Assembly: GCA_025964295.1 (NCBI GenBank)
Contig: JAOPZD010000319.1
Location: 1 to 7,859 of the forward strand
Reading direction: 5' to 3'
DNA length: 7,859 nucleotides
Source: Conexibacter sp.
Lineage (GTDB): Bacteria > Actinomycetota > Thermoleophilia > Solirubrobacterales > Solirubrobacteraceae
The position numbers and the translations under genes are program-made. This document shows positions 1 through 5,696 of this stretch, piece by piece; the stretch's first letter is position 1; every line of letters starts with the position of its first letter. Under the pieces are notes generated by a model that saw only the letters and a program-made list of their open reading frames with translations, made no database searches and was not told the origin of the DNA.

Positions 1-47
1 CCGCGCCGCCCGCCACCGCGCCCGCCACGCCCACCCCCATCTCCTGA
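1..47 (+). CDS. possible C-terminal tail of an upstream gene (5' end outside window)
   Basis: One forward frame is open from the left edge to a TGA at 45-47 and would encode a short Ala/Pro/Thr-rich tail ending APATPTPIS. Such low-complexity tails are common at protein ends in GC-rich actinobacteria, and the stop lies 37 bases before the next start, as in an operon. However, 15 codons of open frame in GC-rich DNA prove little, so this may be chance. No function can be assigned. Confidence 0.2.
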   Translation, partial: APPATAPATPTPIS

Positions 48-84
48 CGCCGCGCCCTCCGCGCCCGCCACTACCGTCCCGCGC

Positions 85-837
85 GTGCCCGCCGCCAAGC
101 AGCACCTCCGCCGCGCGCTGTCCGCCGCCGGCCTCGAGCCCCGCGCCGTGGCGCTCAAGCGGGCGTTCGAGCCCGCGCACACCACGCAGGACCGCCGCGA
201 CCACGAGGCGCTGGCCACGATCTTCGCCGCCGCGCTCGCGCCCGACGCCAACGCCATCGACGTCGGCGCCCACCGCGGCGACGTGCTCGCCGAGATCGTC
301 CGGATCGCGCCCCGCGGCCGGCACATCGGCTTCGAGCCGCTGCCCAGCCTGGCGACCCAGCTCGCGCGACGCCTCCCGACCGTCGACGTGCGGACCGTCG
401 CCCTCAGCGACCGCGCCGGCACCGCCGACTTCACCCACGTCCTCGACCGCCCCGGCTGGTCCGGCCTCGTGCCGCGCCCGACGCCCGACGGCGCCGCCGC
501 CCGCACCGAGACCATCACGGTGACCCTCGAGCGCCTCGACGACGCGCTGCCCGCCGGCTACGCGCCCACGCTGATCAAGATCGACGTCGAGGGCGCCGAG
601 CTGCAGGTGCTCGACGGGGCCAGGGCGACCCTCGCCGCCTACCGCCCGCTCGTCGTCTTCGAGCACGGCCTCGGCTCCGCCGACCACTACGGGACCCGGC
701 CCGAGGACGTCCACGACCTCCTGACCCAGCTCGGCTACCGGATCTTCGACCTCCAGGGCGCCGGCCCCTACGACCGCGCCACCTTCATGGAGACCTTCCA
801 CACCTCCGCCCGCGTCAACTTCCTGGCGCGCCCCTAA
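85..837 (+). CDS. FkbM family SAM-dependent methyltransferase
   Basis: A 250-residue protein with the hallmarks of the FkbM methyltransferase family (class I Rossmann fold). Seen directly: the SAM-binding glycine motif IDVGAHRGD at residues 58-66, the acidic strand end GFEP at 82-85, the ALSDRAGTADF segment near 106-116, LIKIDVEGAE at 163-172, and FEHG at 192-195. Family members usually O-methylate sugars or polyketide/glycan intermediates, so a cytosolic role in surface glycan or secondary metabolite tailoring is the best guess; the substrate cannot be read from the sequence. The GTG at 85 has no clear Shine-Dalgarno sequence. It gives a short basic N-terminal extension before the core; a GTG at 148 would remove about 21 residues without harming the fold. 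The gene precedes the amino-sugar operon in the same direction, but an 84-base regulatory gap separates them, so it is probably not part of that unit. Confidence 0.88.
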   Translation: MPAAKQHLRRALSAAGLEPRAVALKRAFEPAHTTQDRRDHEALATIFAAALAPDANAIDVGAHRGDVLAEIVRIAPRGRHIGFEPLPSLATQLARRLPTVDVRTVALSDRAGTADFTHVLDRPGWSGLVPRPTPDGAAARTETITVTLERLDDALPAGYAPTLIKIDVEGAELQVLDGARATLAAYRPLVVFEHGLGSADHYGTRPEDVHDLLTQLGYRIFDLQGAGPYDRATFMETFHTSARVNFLARP

Positions 838-857
838 CTGGTGTAGTCCACTTCCGC

Positions 858-886
858 TTGCTGGTCTAGACCACCGGTGGTACGGT
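858..886 (+). promoter_or_regulatory. candidate promoter of the binding protein-GntR-SIS operon
   Basis: TTGCTG at 858-863 and TACGGT at 881-886 are separated by 17 bases and partly match the -35 (TTGACA) and -10 (TAnnnT) boxes of a housekeeping promoter. Transcription would begin near 893, leaving a leader of roughly 30 bases. The DasR-type operator lies between and over these boxes, the position expected for steric repression. The -35 match is only partial, so this is a prediction. Confidence 0.4.
862..873. promoter_or_regulatory. DasR-type (dre-like) operator before the sugar-binding operon
   Basis: TGGTCTAGACCA is a perfect 12-bp palindrome and equals the core of the operator bound by DasR, the GntR/HutC regulator of aminosugar use in Streptomyces. 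The same core recurs before nagA at 5142-5153, and a HutC-type regulator is encoded in the operon just downstream. Autoregulation of the operon follows by inference. The effector in the DasR family is glucosamine-6-phosphate or a related phosphosugar. Confidence 0.85.
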
Positions 887-906
887 CCCTCCGGCACGTA
901 CCACCG
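875..906. repeat. 10-bp inverted repeat between operator and ribosome binding site
   Basis: CGGTGGTACG at 875-884 is repeated inverted as CGTACCACCG at 897-906, with a 12-base spacer. A further 12-bp palindrome, ACCACCGGTGGT at 870-881, overlaps both this repeat and the DasR-type operator. The left arm covers the predicted -10 box and the right arm ends at the first base of the Shine-Dalgarno tract. It could be a second operator, or a leader hairpin if transcription starts further upstream than predicted. Confidence 0.5.
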
Positions 907-918
907 AGGAGGAGGAAG
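906..918 (+). promoter_or_regulatory. strong ribosome binding site that fixes the lipoprotein start
   Basis: GAGGAGGAGGAAG contains repeated AGGAGG matches to the anti-Shine-Dalgarno sequence, and its core ends 6 bases before the ATG at 922. This decides for the ATG over the in-frame GTG at 877, which lies inside the operator/promoter region and would spoil the signal peptide. Confidence 0.85.
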
Positions 919-921
919 CGC

Positions 922-2052
922 ATGTTCCCCAAGTTCCACCCACGGGCCACCGCCGGTGTCCTGCTGGCGACGTCGGTCGCGGTCCTGGCCGCCGGCTGCG
1001 GGTCCGACAACGACAACAAGAGCGGCGGCACGAGCACGAGCGTGTCGTCCGCCGCCAAGGGCGCGAAGATCGCGCTCCTGCTGCCCGAGAACAAGACCGC
1101 GCGCTACGAGAACCAGGACAAGCCGTTCTTCACCGCCAAGGTGAAGGAGCTGTGCCCGACCTGCGAGATCATCTACGAGAACGCGACGCAGGACGCCGCC
1201 AAGCAGCAGCAGCAGGCCGAGGCCGCGATCACGCGGGGCGCCAAGGTCCTGGTGCTCGACGCGGTCGACGTCGCCTCCGCCGGCTCGATCGTCACCCGCG
1301 CCAAGCAGGCGAAGATCCCCGTCCTCAGCTACGGTCGCCTGGTCGCCAACGCGCCCCTCGACTACTACGTGTCGATCGATCCCTTCAAGGTCGGCCAGCA
1401 GCAGGCCCAGGAGCAGCTCAAGGCGCTGAAGGCCGCCGGCAAGACGAACCCCCGGATCGTGATGATCAACGGCTCCCCCACCGACTCCAACTCCGCGCCC
1501 TACAAGAAGGGCGCCGAAGAGGTCTACAAGGCCGGCGGCGCGAAGATCGTCAAGTCCTATGACACGCCCGACTGGTCCCCGGACAAGGCCCAGCAGCAGA
1601 TGGAGCAGACCATCACGTCGCTCGGCAAGAGCGGGTTCGACGCGGTCTACGTCGCCAACGACGGCATGGCCGGCGGCGCGATCGCCGCGATGAAGTCGGC
1701 GGGCATGGACCCGGCCAAGCTCTACGTGACGGGCCAGGACGCCGAGGTCACGGGCGTGCAGCGCATCATCAAGGGCGAGCAGCTCAACACCGTCTACCAG
1801 CCGCTGAAGATCATCGCCGGCAAGTCGGCCGAGATCGCCGTGCCGCTGGCCCAGGGCAAGCCGGTCCCGGCGGGCATCGCGACGAGCAAGACCGACAACG
1901 GCGCCGGCCAGGTCCCGTCGGTCCTGGTCCCGACGTTGTCGGTGGACAAGAGCAACGTCCAGGACACGGTCGTCAAGGACGGGTTCCTGAAGGTGTCCGA
2001 CATCTGCACGTCGGCCTTCGCCAGCGCCTGCAAGGCCGCCGGCATCCAGTGA
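922..2052 (+). CDS. sugar ABC transporter substrate-binding lipoprotein, CUT2 (XylF/RbsB-like) type
   Basis: A 376-residue extracytoplasmic sugar receptor of the periplasmic-binding-protein type I fold (Peripla_BP_4). Seen: a basic N-terminus, a hydrophobic stretch at residues 11-24, and a lipobox ending AAGC with C26 as the lipidated cysteine, followed by a polar Ser/Thr/Gly linker. The mature domain starts near 48 (AKIALLLPENK). Family landmarks are DAAKQQQQAEAA at 91-102, VLSYGRL at 134-140, YVSID at 149-153, VANDGMAGGAI at 244-254, GQDAE at 271-275 and VYQP at 291-294. Pocket equivalents of RbsB N190, D215 and Q235 appear to be N246, D273 and Q293, but the usual Asp of the Asp-Arg pair is Gly (G138-R139). 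Cysteine pairs C78/C81 and C362/C370 could form disulfides. It heads the operon and its stop overlaps the regulator's start by 4 bp. No permease or ATPase gene is adjacent. The ligand is unproven; the context argues for an amino sugar rather than xylose. Confidence 0.9.
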   Translation: MFPKFHPRATAGVLLATSVAVLAAGCGSDNDNKSGGTSTSVSSAAKGAKIALLLPENKTARYENQDKPFFTAKVKELCPTCEIIYENATQDAAKQQQQAEAAITRGAKVLVLDAVDVASAGSIVTRAKQAKIPVLSYGRLVANAPLDYYVSIDPFKVGQQQAQEQLKALKAAGKTNPRIVMINGSPTDSNSAPYKKGAEEVYKAGGAKIVKSYDTPDWSPDKAQQQMEQTITSLGKSGFDAVYVANDGMAGGAIAAMKSAGMDPAKLYVTGQDAEVTGVQRIIKGEQLNTVYQPLKIIAGKSAEIAVPLAQGKPVPAGIATSKTDNGAGQVPSVLVPTLSVDKSNVQDTVVKDGFLKVSDICTSAFASACKAAGIQ

Positions 2053-2837
2053 CCCCGCGCGACGGGCAGGCCACCGACACTCCGCGCCGGCGCGCTGCCG
2101 CCGGCGCGGAGCTGCCGCGCAAGCTGTCCCGCCGCAGTCCGAAGGGCGAGCAGCTGCGCTCGATCCTGGAGGACCTGATCGACGCCCTCAAGCCGGGCGA
2201 CCCCCTCCCCTCCGAGCGCGAGCTGGCCGAGCGCTACGACGTCGCGCGGATGACCGTGCGCGCCGAGATCACCCGGCTCGCGTCCGAGGGGCTGGTGGAG
2301 CGGGTGCAGGGGCGCGGGACGTTCGTCGCCGAGGCGCGCGTCGCCCAGGCGGCCGCGCTGTCGTCGTTCACGGAGGACATGCGGGCGCGGGGCCTGAAGC
2401 CCGGCTCGCGCGTCCTCGGGCAGGGCGTCGAGCCCGCCGACGACCTCGTCTCCCGCCGCCTCGGGGTCGAGCTCGGGACGCCGGTCGTCCGCGTCCGGCG
2501 CGTGCGCACCGCCGACGGCGAGCCGATGGCGCTGGAGGAGGCCTTCCTGGCCGCGGAGCGCTTCGGCGCGCTGGAGGACGAGGACCTCGAGGGCGCGTCG
2601 CTGTTCGACGTGCTCGAGGCGCGCTTCGGGGCGCGCTTCCCAGTCGCCGACCAGCAGGTCGTCGCCGTCGAGATCGTCGGCGAGGACGCCAACCTGCTGC
2701 GCGTCGCGCCCGGCCGCGCGGGCCTGAAGTTCCACACCATCTTGATCGACGAGGACGAGCGCCCGCTCGCCTACGCGTGGTCGCTGTTCCGCGGCGACCG
2801 CTATGAGATCCGCCTGCGGCAGGAGCGGCGAGCATGA
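2049..2837 (+). CDS. GntR/HutC-family transcriptional regulator, DasR/NagR-like
   Basis: A 262-residue regulator with an N-terminal winged helix (about residues 30-94) and a C-terminal UTRA effector domain (about 110-258). The DNA-binding signature is clear: PSERELAERYDVARMTVR at 54-71, then LVERVQGRGTFVA at 82-94, the wing. UTRA features include PVVRVRRVRTADGEPMALEE and the final LAYAWSLFRGDRYEIRL. About 25 basic, probably disordered residues precede the domain. HutC proteins with UTRA bind palindromic operators as dimers and respond to small ligands; DasR/NagR members sense phosphorylated amino sugars. Two perfect DasR-type palindromes in the window, before this operon and before nagA, support that assignment. 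The GTG start overlaps the previous stop (GTGA), has only a weak ribosome site, and is probably translationally coupled. The product likely represses its own operon and nagA. The name dasR is avoided because orthology cannot be tested here. Confidence 0.9.
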   Translation: MTPRDGQATDTPRRRAAAGAELPRKLSRRSPKGEQLRSILEDLIDALKPGDPLPSERELAERYDVARMTVRAEITRLASEGLVERVQGRGTFVAEARVAQAAALSSFTEDMRARGLKPGSRVLGQGVEPADDLVSRRLGVELGTPVVRVRRVRTADGEPMALEEAFLAAERFGALEDEDLEGASLFDVLEARFGARFPVADQQVVAVEIVGEDANLLRVAPGRAGLKFHTILIDEDERPLAYAWSLFRGDRYEIRLRQERRA

Positions 2838-3883
2838 GCGGCGGCCGCGGAGCGCAGATGTCCGCCGAGATGGCCGAGCAGCCGCGGGTCCTCGCGGCGC
2901 TGGCGGCGCGGCGGCCGGAGCTGATCGCAGAGGTTCGCGGCGCCGTGGGCGAGGGTGCTCCCGCGGGGATCGTCCTGGTCGCGCGGGGATCGTCTGACAA
3001 CGCGGCGGTGTTCGGGCGCTACGTGCTCGAGCTGGCGACGCGCCGGCCGGTCGCGCTGGCGGCGCCGTCGCTGGTCACGCGCTACGGCGTGCAGGGCCGG
3101 CTAGACGGCTGGCTGGCCGTCGGTGTCTCGCAGTCCGGGCGGACGCCGGAGATCGTCTCGGTGCTGGAGAGCTTCGGCGCCGCGGGCGCCACCACGGTCG
3201 CGGTGACCAACGACCGCGACAGCGCGCTGGCGAGCGCGGCGGCGGCGACGATCGACACGGCGGCCGGGGCGGAGAAGGCGGTGCCGGCGACCAAGACGGT
3301 GACGTCGCAGTTCGCGGCGTTCGCGGTGCTGGCGGAGGCGCTCTGCGCCCCCGGCGACGCGCGGCTGCCGTGGGACGACGGCGCCTGGTCGGCGCTGCCC
3401 GGCGCGGTCGGCGAGCTGCTGTCCGACGATGCGCCCGCCCGCGTGGCGGCCGGGGTCGTCGGCGAGGCGCAGGGCCTCGTCGCCATCGCCCGCGGGCTGC
3501 TGCTCGGCGCGGCGCTGGAGGCGGCGCTGAAGTTGAAGGAGATGACCGGGATCCTCGCGGAGGGCGCCTCGGCCGCGGACTTCCTGCACGGCCCGATCGC
3601 GGTCGTCCGGCGCGAGCTGCCGGTCCTGACGCTGTCGGCCGGCGGCCCCGCTGCCGCCGACGTCGCGGAGTTCGCGGGCGCGGCGCGCGAGCGCGGAGGC
3701 CGCGTGCTGGCGATCTCCCACGACACCGACGCCGACCTCCCGATCCCGGCGTCGATCCCGGACGGACTGGCGGGCATCCCGGCGATCGTGCGCGCACAGC
3801 AGCTGGCACGCGAGGTGTCGCTGCTGCGCGGGATCGACCCCGACGCGCCCTTCGGGCTCTCGAAGGTCACCGAGACGCACTGA
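2834..3883 (+). CDS. double-SIS sugar-phosphate isomerase/deaminase, NagB-II/GlmS-isomerase-like
   Basis: A 349-residue cytosolic protein with two SIS domains and no glutaminase domain, the size and layout of NagB-II/AgaS-type amino-sugar-phosphate deaminases, often mislabelled as GlmS. First SIS domain: ARGSSDNA at residues 50-57, phosphate-binding loop VSQSGRTPEIV at 98-108, and E147 with TKTVTSQ at 153-159, matching the E...STKAFTTQ region of GlmS. Second SIS domain: ARG at 219-221, ALEAALKLKE at 227-236, E243, and LHGP at 251-254. The C-terminus PFGLSKVTETH resembles the GlmS-like tail that closes the active site. The likely reaction is glucosamine-6-phosphate to fructose-6-phosphate plus ammonia, following NagA. 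A galactosamine-6-phosphate deaminase (AgaS-like) is the main alternative. The ATG overlaps the regulator's stop (ATGA) and has AGGAG at 2821-2825, 8 bases upstream. No separate promoter is seen, so it should be made from the operon transcript under the GntR regulator. Confidence 0.87.
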   Translation: MSGGRGAQMSAEMAEQPRVLAALAARRPELIAEVRGAVGEGAPAGIVLVARGSSDNAAVFGRYVLELATRRPVALAAPSLVTRYGVQGRLDGWLAVGVSQSGRTPEIVSVLESFGAAGATTVAVTNDRDSALASAAAATIDTAAGAEKAVPATKTVTSQFAAFAVLAEALCAPGDARLPWDDGAWSALPGAVGELLSDDAPARVAAGVVGEAQGLVAIARGLLLGAALEAALKLKEMTGILAEGASAADFLHGPIAVVRRELPVLTLSAGGPAAADVAEFAGAARERGGRVLAISHDTDADLPIPASIPDGLAGIPAIVRAQQLAREVSLLRGIDPDAPFGLSKVTETH

Positions 3884-3905
3884 GCGCGCCGTCCGAGCGC
3901 GATGC

Positions 3906-3944
3906 TGGTCGAGTTGTCGTGCACTGCGCCGGTCAACTCGACCA
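3906..3944. terminator. stem-loop between convergent SIS and nagA genes
   Basis: TGGTCGAGTTG at 3906-3916 pairs perfectly with CAACTCGACCA at 3934-3944, giving an 11-bp stem with a 17-base loop that holds a small GTGCAC palindrome. It sits 22 bases after the SIS stop and 44 bases past the nagA stop on the other strand, where a shared bidirectional terminator is expected. There is no T-tract on either side, which is common in actinobacteria but weakens the call. Confidence 0.55.
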
Positions 3945-3961
3945 TCGGCGCTCGCGGCGCT

Positions 3962-3989
3962 GGCGCGCCGGCGGCGCCGGCGGCGCGCC
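3962..3989. repeat. GC-only palindromic hairpin at the 3' end of nagA
   Basis: GGCGCGCC occurs at 3962-3969 and again at 3982-3989, each copy self-palindromic, flanking a GGC-rich centre with GGCGCC in the middle. The two copies can pair with each other to form a very stable hairpin. The right arm touches the nagA stop codon (TAG read on the minus strand at 3991-3989). It may help terminate nagA or protect its 3' end. Confidence 0.4.
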
Positions 3990-5140
3990 TACGCCACGGC
4001 CGCGAACTGCTCCGCGCCCTCGACCAGCGTGCGCTCCACCCGCAGGTCGTCGTCGAGCACGGTGATGTTCGCCGGGCCGCCGACGCGCAGGATGCCGAGC
4101 CCCGGGTCGCCGAGCAGCCGGGCCGGTGCGCCGGTCGCGGCCCAGACCGCCTCGGCGACCGAGGCGCCGCAGCCGACGAGGTTGCGCACCGCCGCGTCCA
4201 TCGTCAGGACGGACCCCGCCAGCAGGCCGTCCGACAGCTCGGCGCGGGCGCCGTGGACGGCGACCTCGCGGCGGCCGAGGCGGTAGATGCCGTCGCCCTG
4301 GCCGGCGGCCTCCATGGCGTCGGTGACCAGCGAGAAGCGGTCGCGGGCGGTGAGGAAGGCGGCGTAGGCGGCCTCGGGCGCGAGGTGGACGTGGTCGACG
4401 ATCGCCTGGACCGTGATGCCGGGGCGGATCAGCGCGGCGCCGCCGAGGCCGGGGTCGCGGGGCGCCCAGCGGCGGTGGGCGTTGTAGAGGTGGGTGATCG
4501 CCCGGGCGCCGCGGTCGAACGCCGCGTCCGCGGTCTCCGCGTCGGCGTCGCTGTGGCCGCAGGAGACGGCGATCCCGCGGGCCGCCAGCGCGCCCACCAG
4601 CTCGAGCCCGCCGGCCAGCTCCGGCGCCAGCGTGACCATGCGCACCGGGCCCGCGGCGACCAGGGCCAGCGCCTCCTCGACGTCCGGCGTCCGCAGCTGC
4701 TCGGGATCGTGGGCCCCTGGCCAGCGCGGCGAGAGGTACGGCCCCTCGAGGTGGACGCCGAGCATGCGGGCGCCGTGAGCAGCGGCCGCCTCGGCCGCGC
4801 GGGCCGCGACGTCCAGCGCCGGCGCGTAGTCGCCCAGCGGCGACGTGATGAACGTCGGCAGGTAGCCGGTGACGCCGGTGGCGGCCAGCGCGGCGCCGGC
4901 CGCGCGGTAGCCCTCGAGGTCGGTCGACAGGAAGTCGACGCCGACCAGGCCGTTGATGTGGAGATCCAGGAAGCCGGGGACCGCGATGCCCGAGCCGTGG
5001 CCGGACTGGGCGTCCACGCCGACGGCGAGCACCTCACCGCCGCCTACCAGGACGTCGCCGGGGACCATCTGGCCGTCGACGAGGGCGGCGCGGACCCCGA
5101 GCGCAGCGGGGCTGGACGAGCGGTGCGGGGAGCCGGTCAT
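3989..5140 (-). CDS. nagA: N-acetylglucosamine-6-phosphate deacetylase
   Basis: A 383-residue amidohydrolase-superfamily enzyme that removes acetate from GlcNAc-6-phosphate in the cytosol, giving glucosamine-6-phosphate for the SIS deaminase. Seen: the N-terminal beta-sandwich strand region ending VPGFLDLHING (54-64), TGYLPTFIT (91-99), metal-binding HLEGP with E132 (130-134), GHS with H196 (195-197), THLYNA with H217 (216-221), the substrate-site region DHVHLAPE (249-256), catalytic SLVTDA with D274 (270-275), and the SVLTMD segment near the end. Length is normal for the family. The first metal motif is H-I-N (61-63) rather than the H-x-H of two-metal enzymes or the Q-x-N of E. coli NagA. 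The ATG at 5140 directly abuts a DasR-type operator and lacks a Shine-Dalgarno sequence; no later start keeps the N-terminal strand. The gene is convergent with the operon, but its operator links it to the same regulator. Confidence 0.93.
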   Translation of the reverse strand: MTGSPHRSSSPAALGVRAALVDGQMVPGDVLVGGGEVLAVGVDAQSGHGSGIAVPGFLDLHINGLVGVDFLSTDLEGYRAAGAALAATGVTGYLPTFITSPLGDYAPALDVAARAAEAAAAHGARMLGVHLEGPYLSPRWPGAHDPEQLRTPDVEEALALVAAGPVRMVTLAPELAGGLELVGALAARGIAVSCGHSDADAETADAAFDRGARAITHLYNAHRRWAPRDPGLGGAALIRPGITVQAIVDHVHLAPEAAYAAFLTARDRFSLVTDAMEAAGQGDGIYRLGRREVAVHGARAELSDGLLAGSVLTMDAAVRNLVGCGASVAEAVWAATGAPARLLGDPGLGILRVGGPANITVLDDDLRVERTLVEGAEQFAAVA

Positions 5141-5154
5141 GTGGTCTAGACCAC
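5141..5154. promoter_or_regulatory. DasR-type (dre-like) operator abutting the nagA start codon
   Basis: GTGGTCTAGACCAC is a perfect 14-bp palindrome containing the same 12-base core as the site at 862-873. It occupies the bases directly upstream of the nagA ATG (minus strand) and overlaps the last bases of the candidate -10 box, so bound regulator should block initiation. That the two sites share one regulator is inference from sequence identity and from the HutC-type gene in the neighbouring operon. Confidence 0.88.
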
Positions 5155-5158
5155 CATA
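5153..5158 (-). promoter_or_regulatory. candidate -10 box of nagA, near-leaderless
   Basis: On the minus strand TATGGT fits the TAnnnT pattern and lies 12 bases before the ATG, so a transcript would carry a leader of only about 5-7 bases. This agrees with the lack of a Shine-Dalgarno sequence. No convincing -35 box is seen. The same GTATGGTG octamer at the same distance precedes the zinc-ribbon gene. Confidence 0.4.
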
Positions 5159-5182
5159 CTCCCCGCCGCGCCCCGTCCGGTG

Positions 5183-5641
5183 CTACGCGGCGATCGTCAG
5201 GGACTCGATGCGCACGTCGTCGGTGGGCTTGTCGCGCGCGTCGGTCGGCGTGCCCTCGATCTTGTCGACGACGTCCATGCCGTCCGTGATCTGGCCGAAG
5301 ACGGTGTGCTTGCCGTCGAGCCAGGACGCCTCGGGGATCGTCACGAGGAAGAACTGGGACCCGTTCGTGTTCGGACCCGCGTTGGCCATCGCGAGCGCGC
5401 CGCGAACGATCTTGTGATCGTTGAACTCGTCCTCGAACGTGTAGCCGGGACCGCCGGTGCCGGTGCCCTGCGGGCACCCACCCTGGATCATGAAGTCCTT
5501 GATCACGCGGTGGAAGATCAGCCCGTCGTAGAAGCCGTCGCCTGCGAGCTTCTTGAAGTTCGCGACGGTCTTGGGGGCGTCCTCGTCGAAGAGCTCGATC
5601 GTGATCGGGCCCTCGCTGGTAGTCATCGTGGCCTGGGACAT
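5183..5641 (-). CDS. cyclophilin-type peptidyl-prolyl cis-trans isomerase
   Basis: A compact 152-residue single-domain cyclophilin, with no signal peptide or membrane segment, so probably cytosolic. It catalyses cis-trans isomerisation of X-Pro peptide bonds and assists folding. The active-site blocks are intact: [13 protein letters not shown] at residues 43-55 (R45, F50 and Q53 match R55, F60 and Q63 of human cyclophilin A), [15 protein letters not shown] at 85-99, and [11 protein letters not shown] at 107-117 (W107 and H112 match W121 and H126). The ATG at 5641 is preceded by a good GGAGG at a spacing of 7 bases. The frame stays open upstream to 5800, but that extension overlaps the neighbouring gene and reads as shadow sequence. 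It lies 55 bases after the zinc-ribbon gene on the same strand and may share its transcript. Its stop is 42 bases from the nagA start, with the nagA operator between, so nagA is controlled separately. Confidence 0.95.
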   Translation of the reverse strand: MSQATMTTSEGPITIELFDEDAPKTVANFKKLAGDGFYDGLIFHRVIKDFMIQGGCPQGTGTGGPGYTFEDEFNDHKIVRGALAMANAGPNTNGSQFFLVTIPEASWLDGKHTVFGQITDGMDVVDKIEGTPTDARDKPTDDVRIESLTIAA

Positions 5642-5646
5642 GCGGG

Positions 5647-5660
5647 GACCTCCGTAGGTC
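5647..5660 (-). promoter_or_regulatory. small hairpin holding the cyclophilin ribosome binding site
   Basis: On the minus strand GACCT and AGGTC form a 5-bp stem around an ACGG loop. The GGAGG ribosome site of the cyclophilin gene starts in the loop and runs into the 3' arm. The stem is short, so it would at most dampen translation. It may be incidental in DNA of this composition. Confidence 0.25.
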
Positions 5661-5696
5661 GGGTGGGGTCGTCGAAGGAGTGGTGCTCGGCCGGTG

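Noticed and set aside
877..921. Longer lipoprotein start at GTG 877
   Set aside because: It would add 15 Arg-rich residues before the signal peptide and lies within the promoter/inverted repeat. The ATG at 922 has a strong ribosome site and gives a normal lipoprotein signal.
1192..1227. Poly-glutamine run (CAG repeats) in the lipoprotein as an expandable repeat
   Set aside because: The DAAKQQQQAEAA segment is typical of this receptor family and is only four codons long.
1794..2735. Long minus-strand open frames opposite the regulator and lipoprotein
   Set aside because: They mirror codons of the real genes in GC-rich DNA, have Arg/Ala/Gly-biased products and show no domain signature.
3075..3945. 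Several long minus-strand frames opposite the SIS gene
   Set aside because: Compositional shadows: three frames are open at once, and only the plus-strand frame shows SIS motifs.
3902..5149. 415-residue plus-strand frame opposite nagA
   Set aside because: The nagA frame has the full set of deacetylase motifs; the opposite frame is Ala/Gly/Arg/Val-rich with no recognisable domain.
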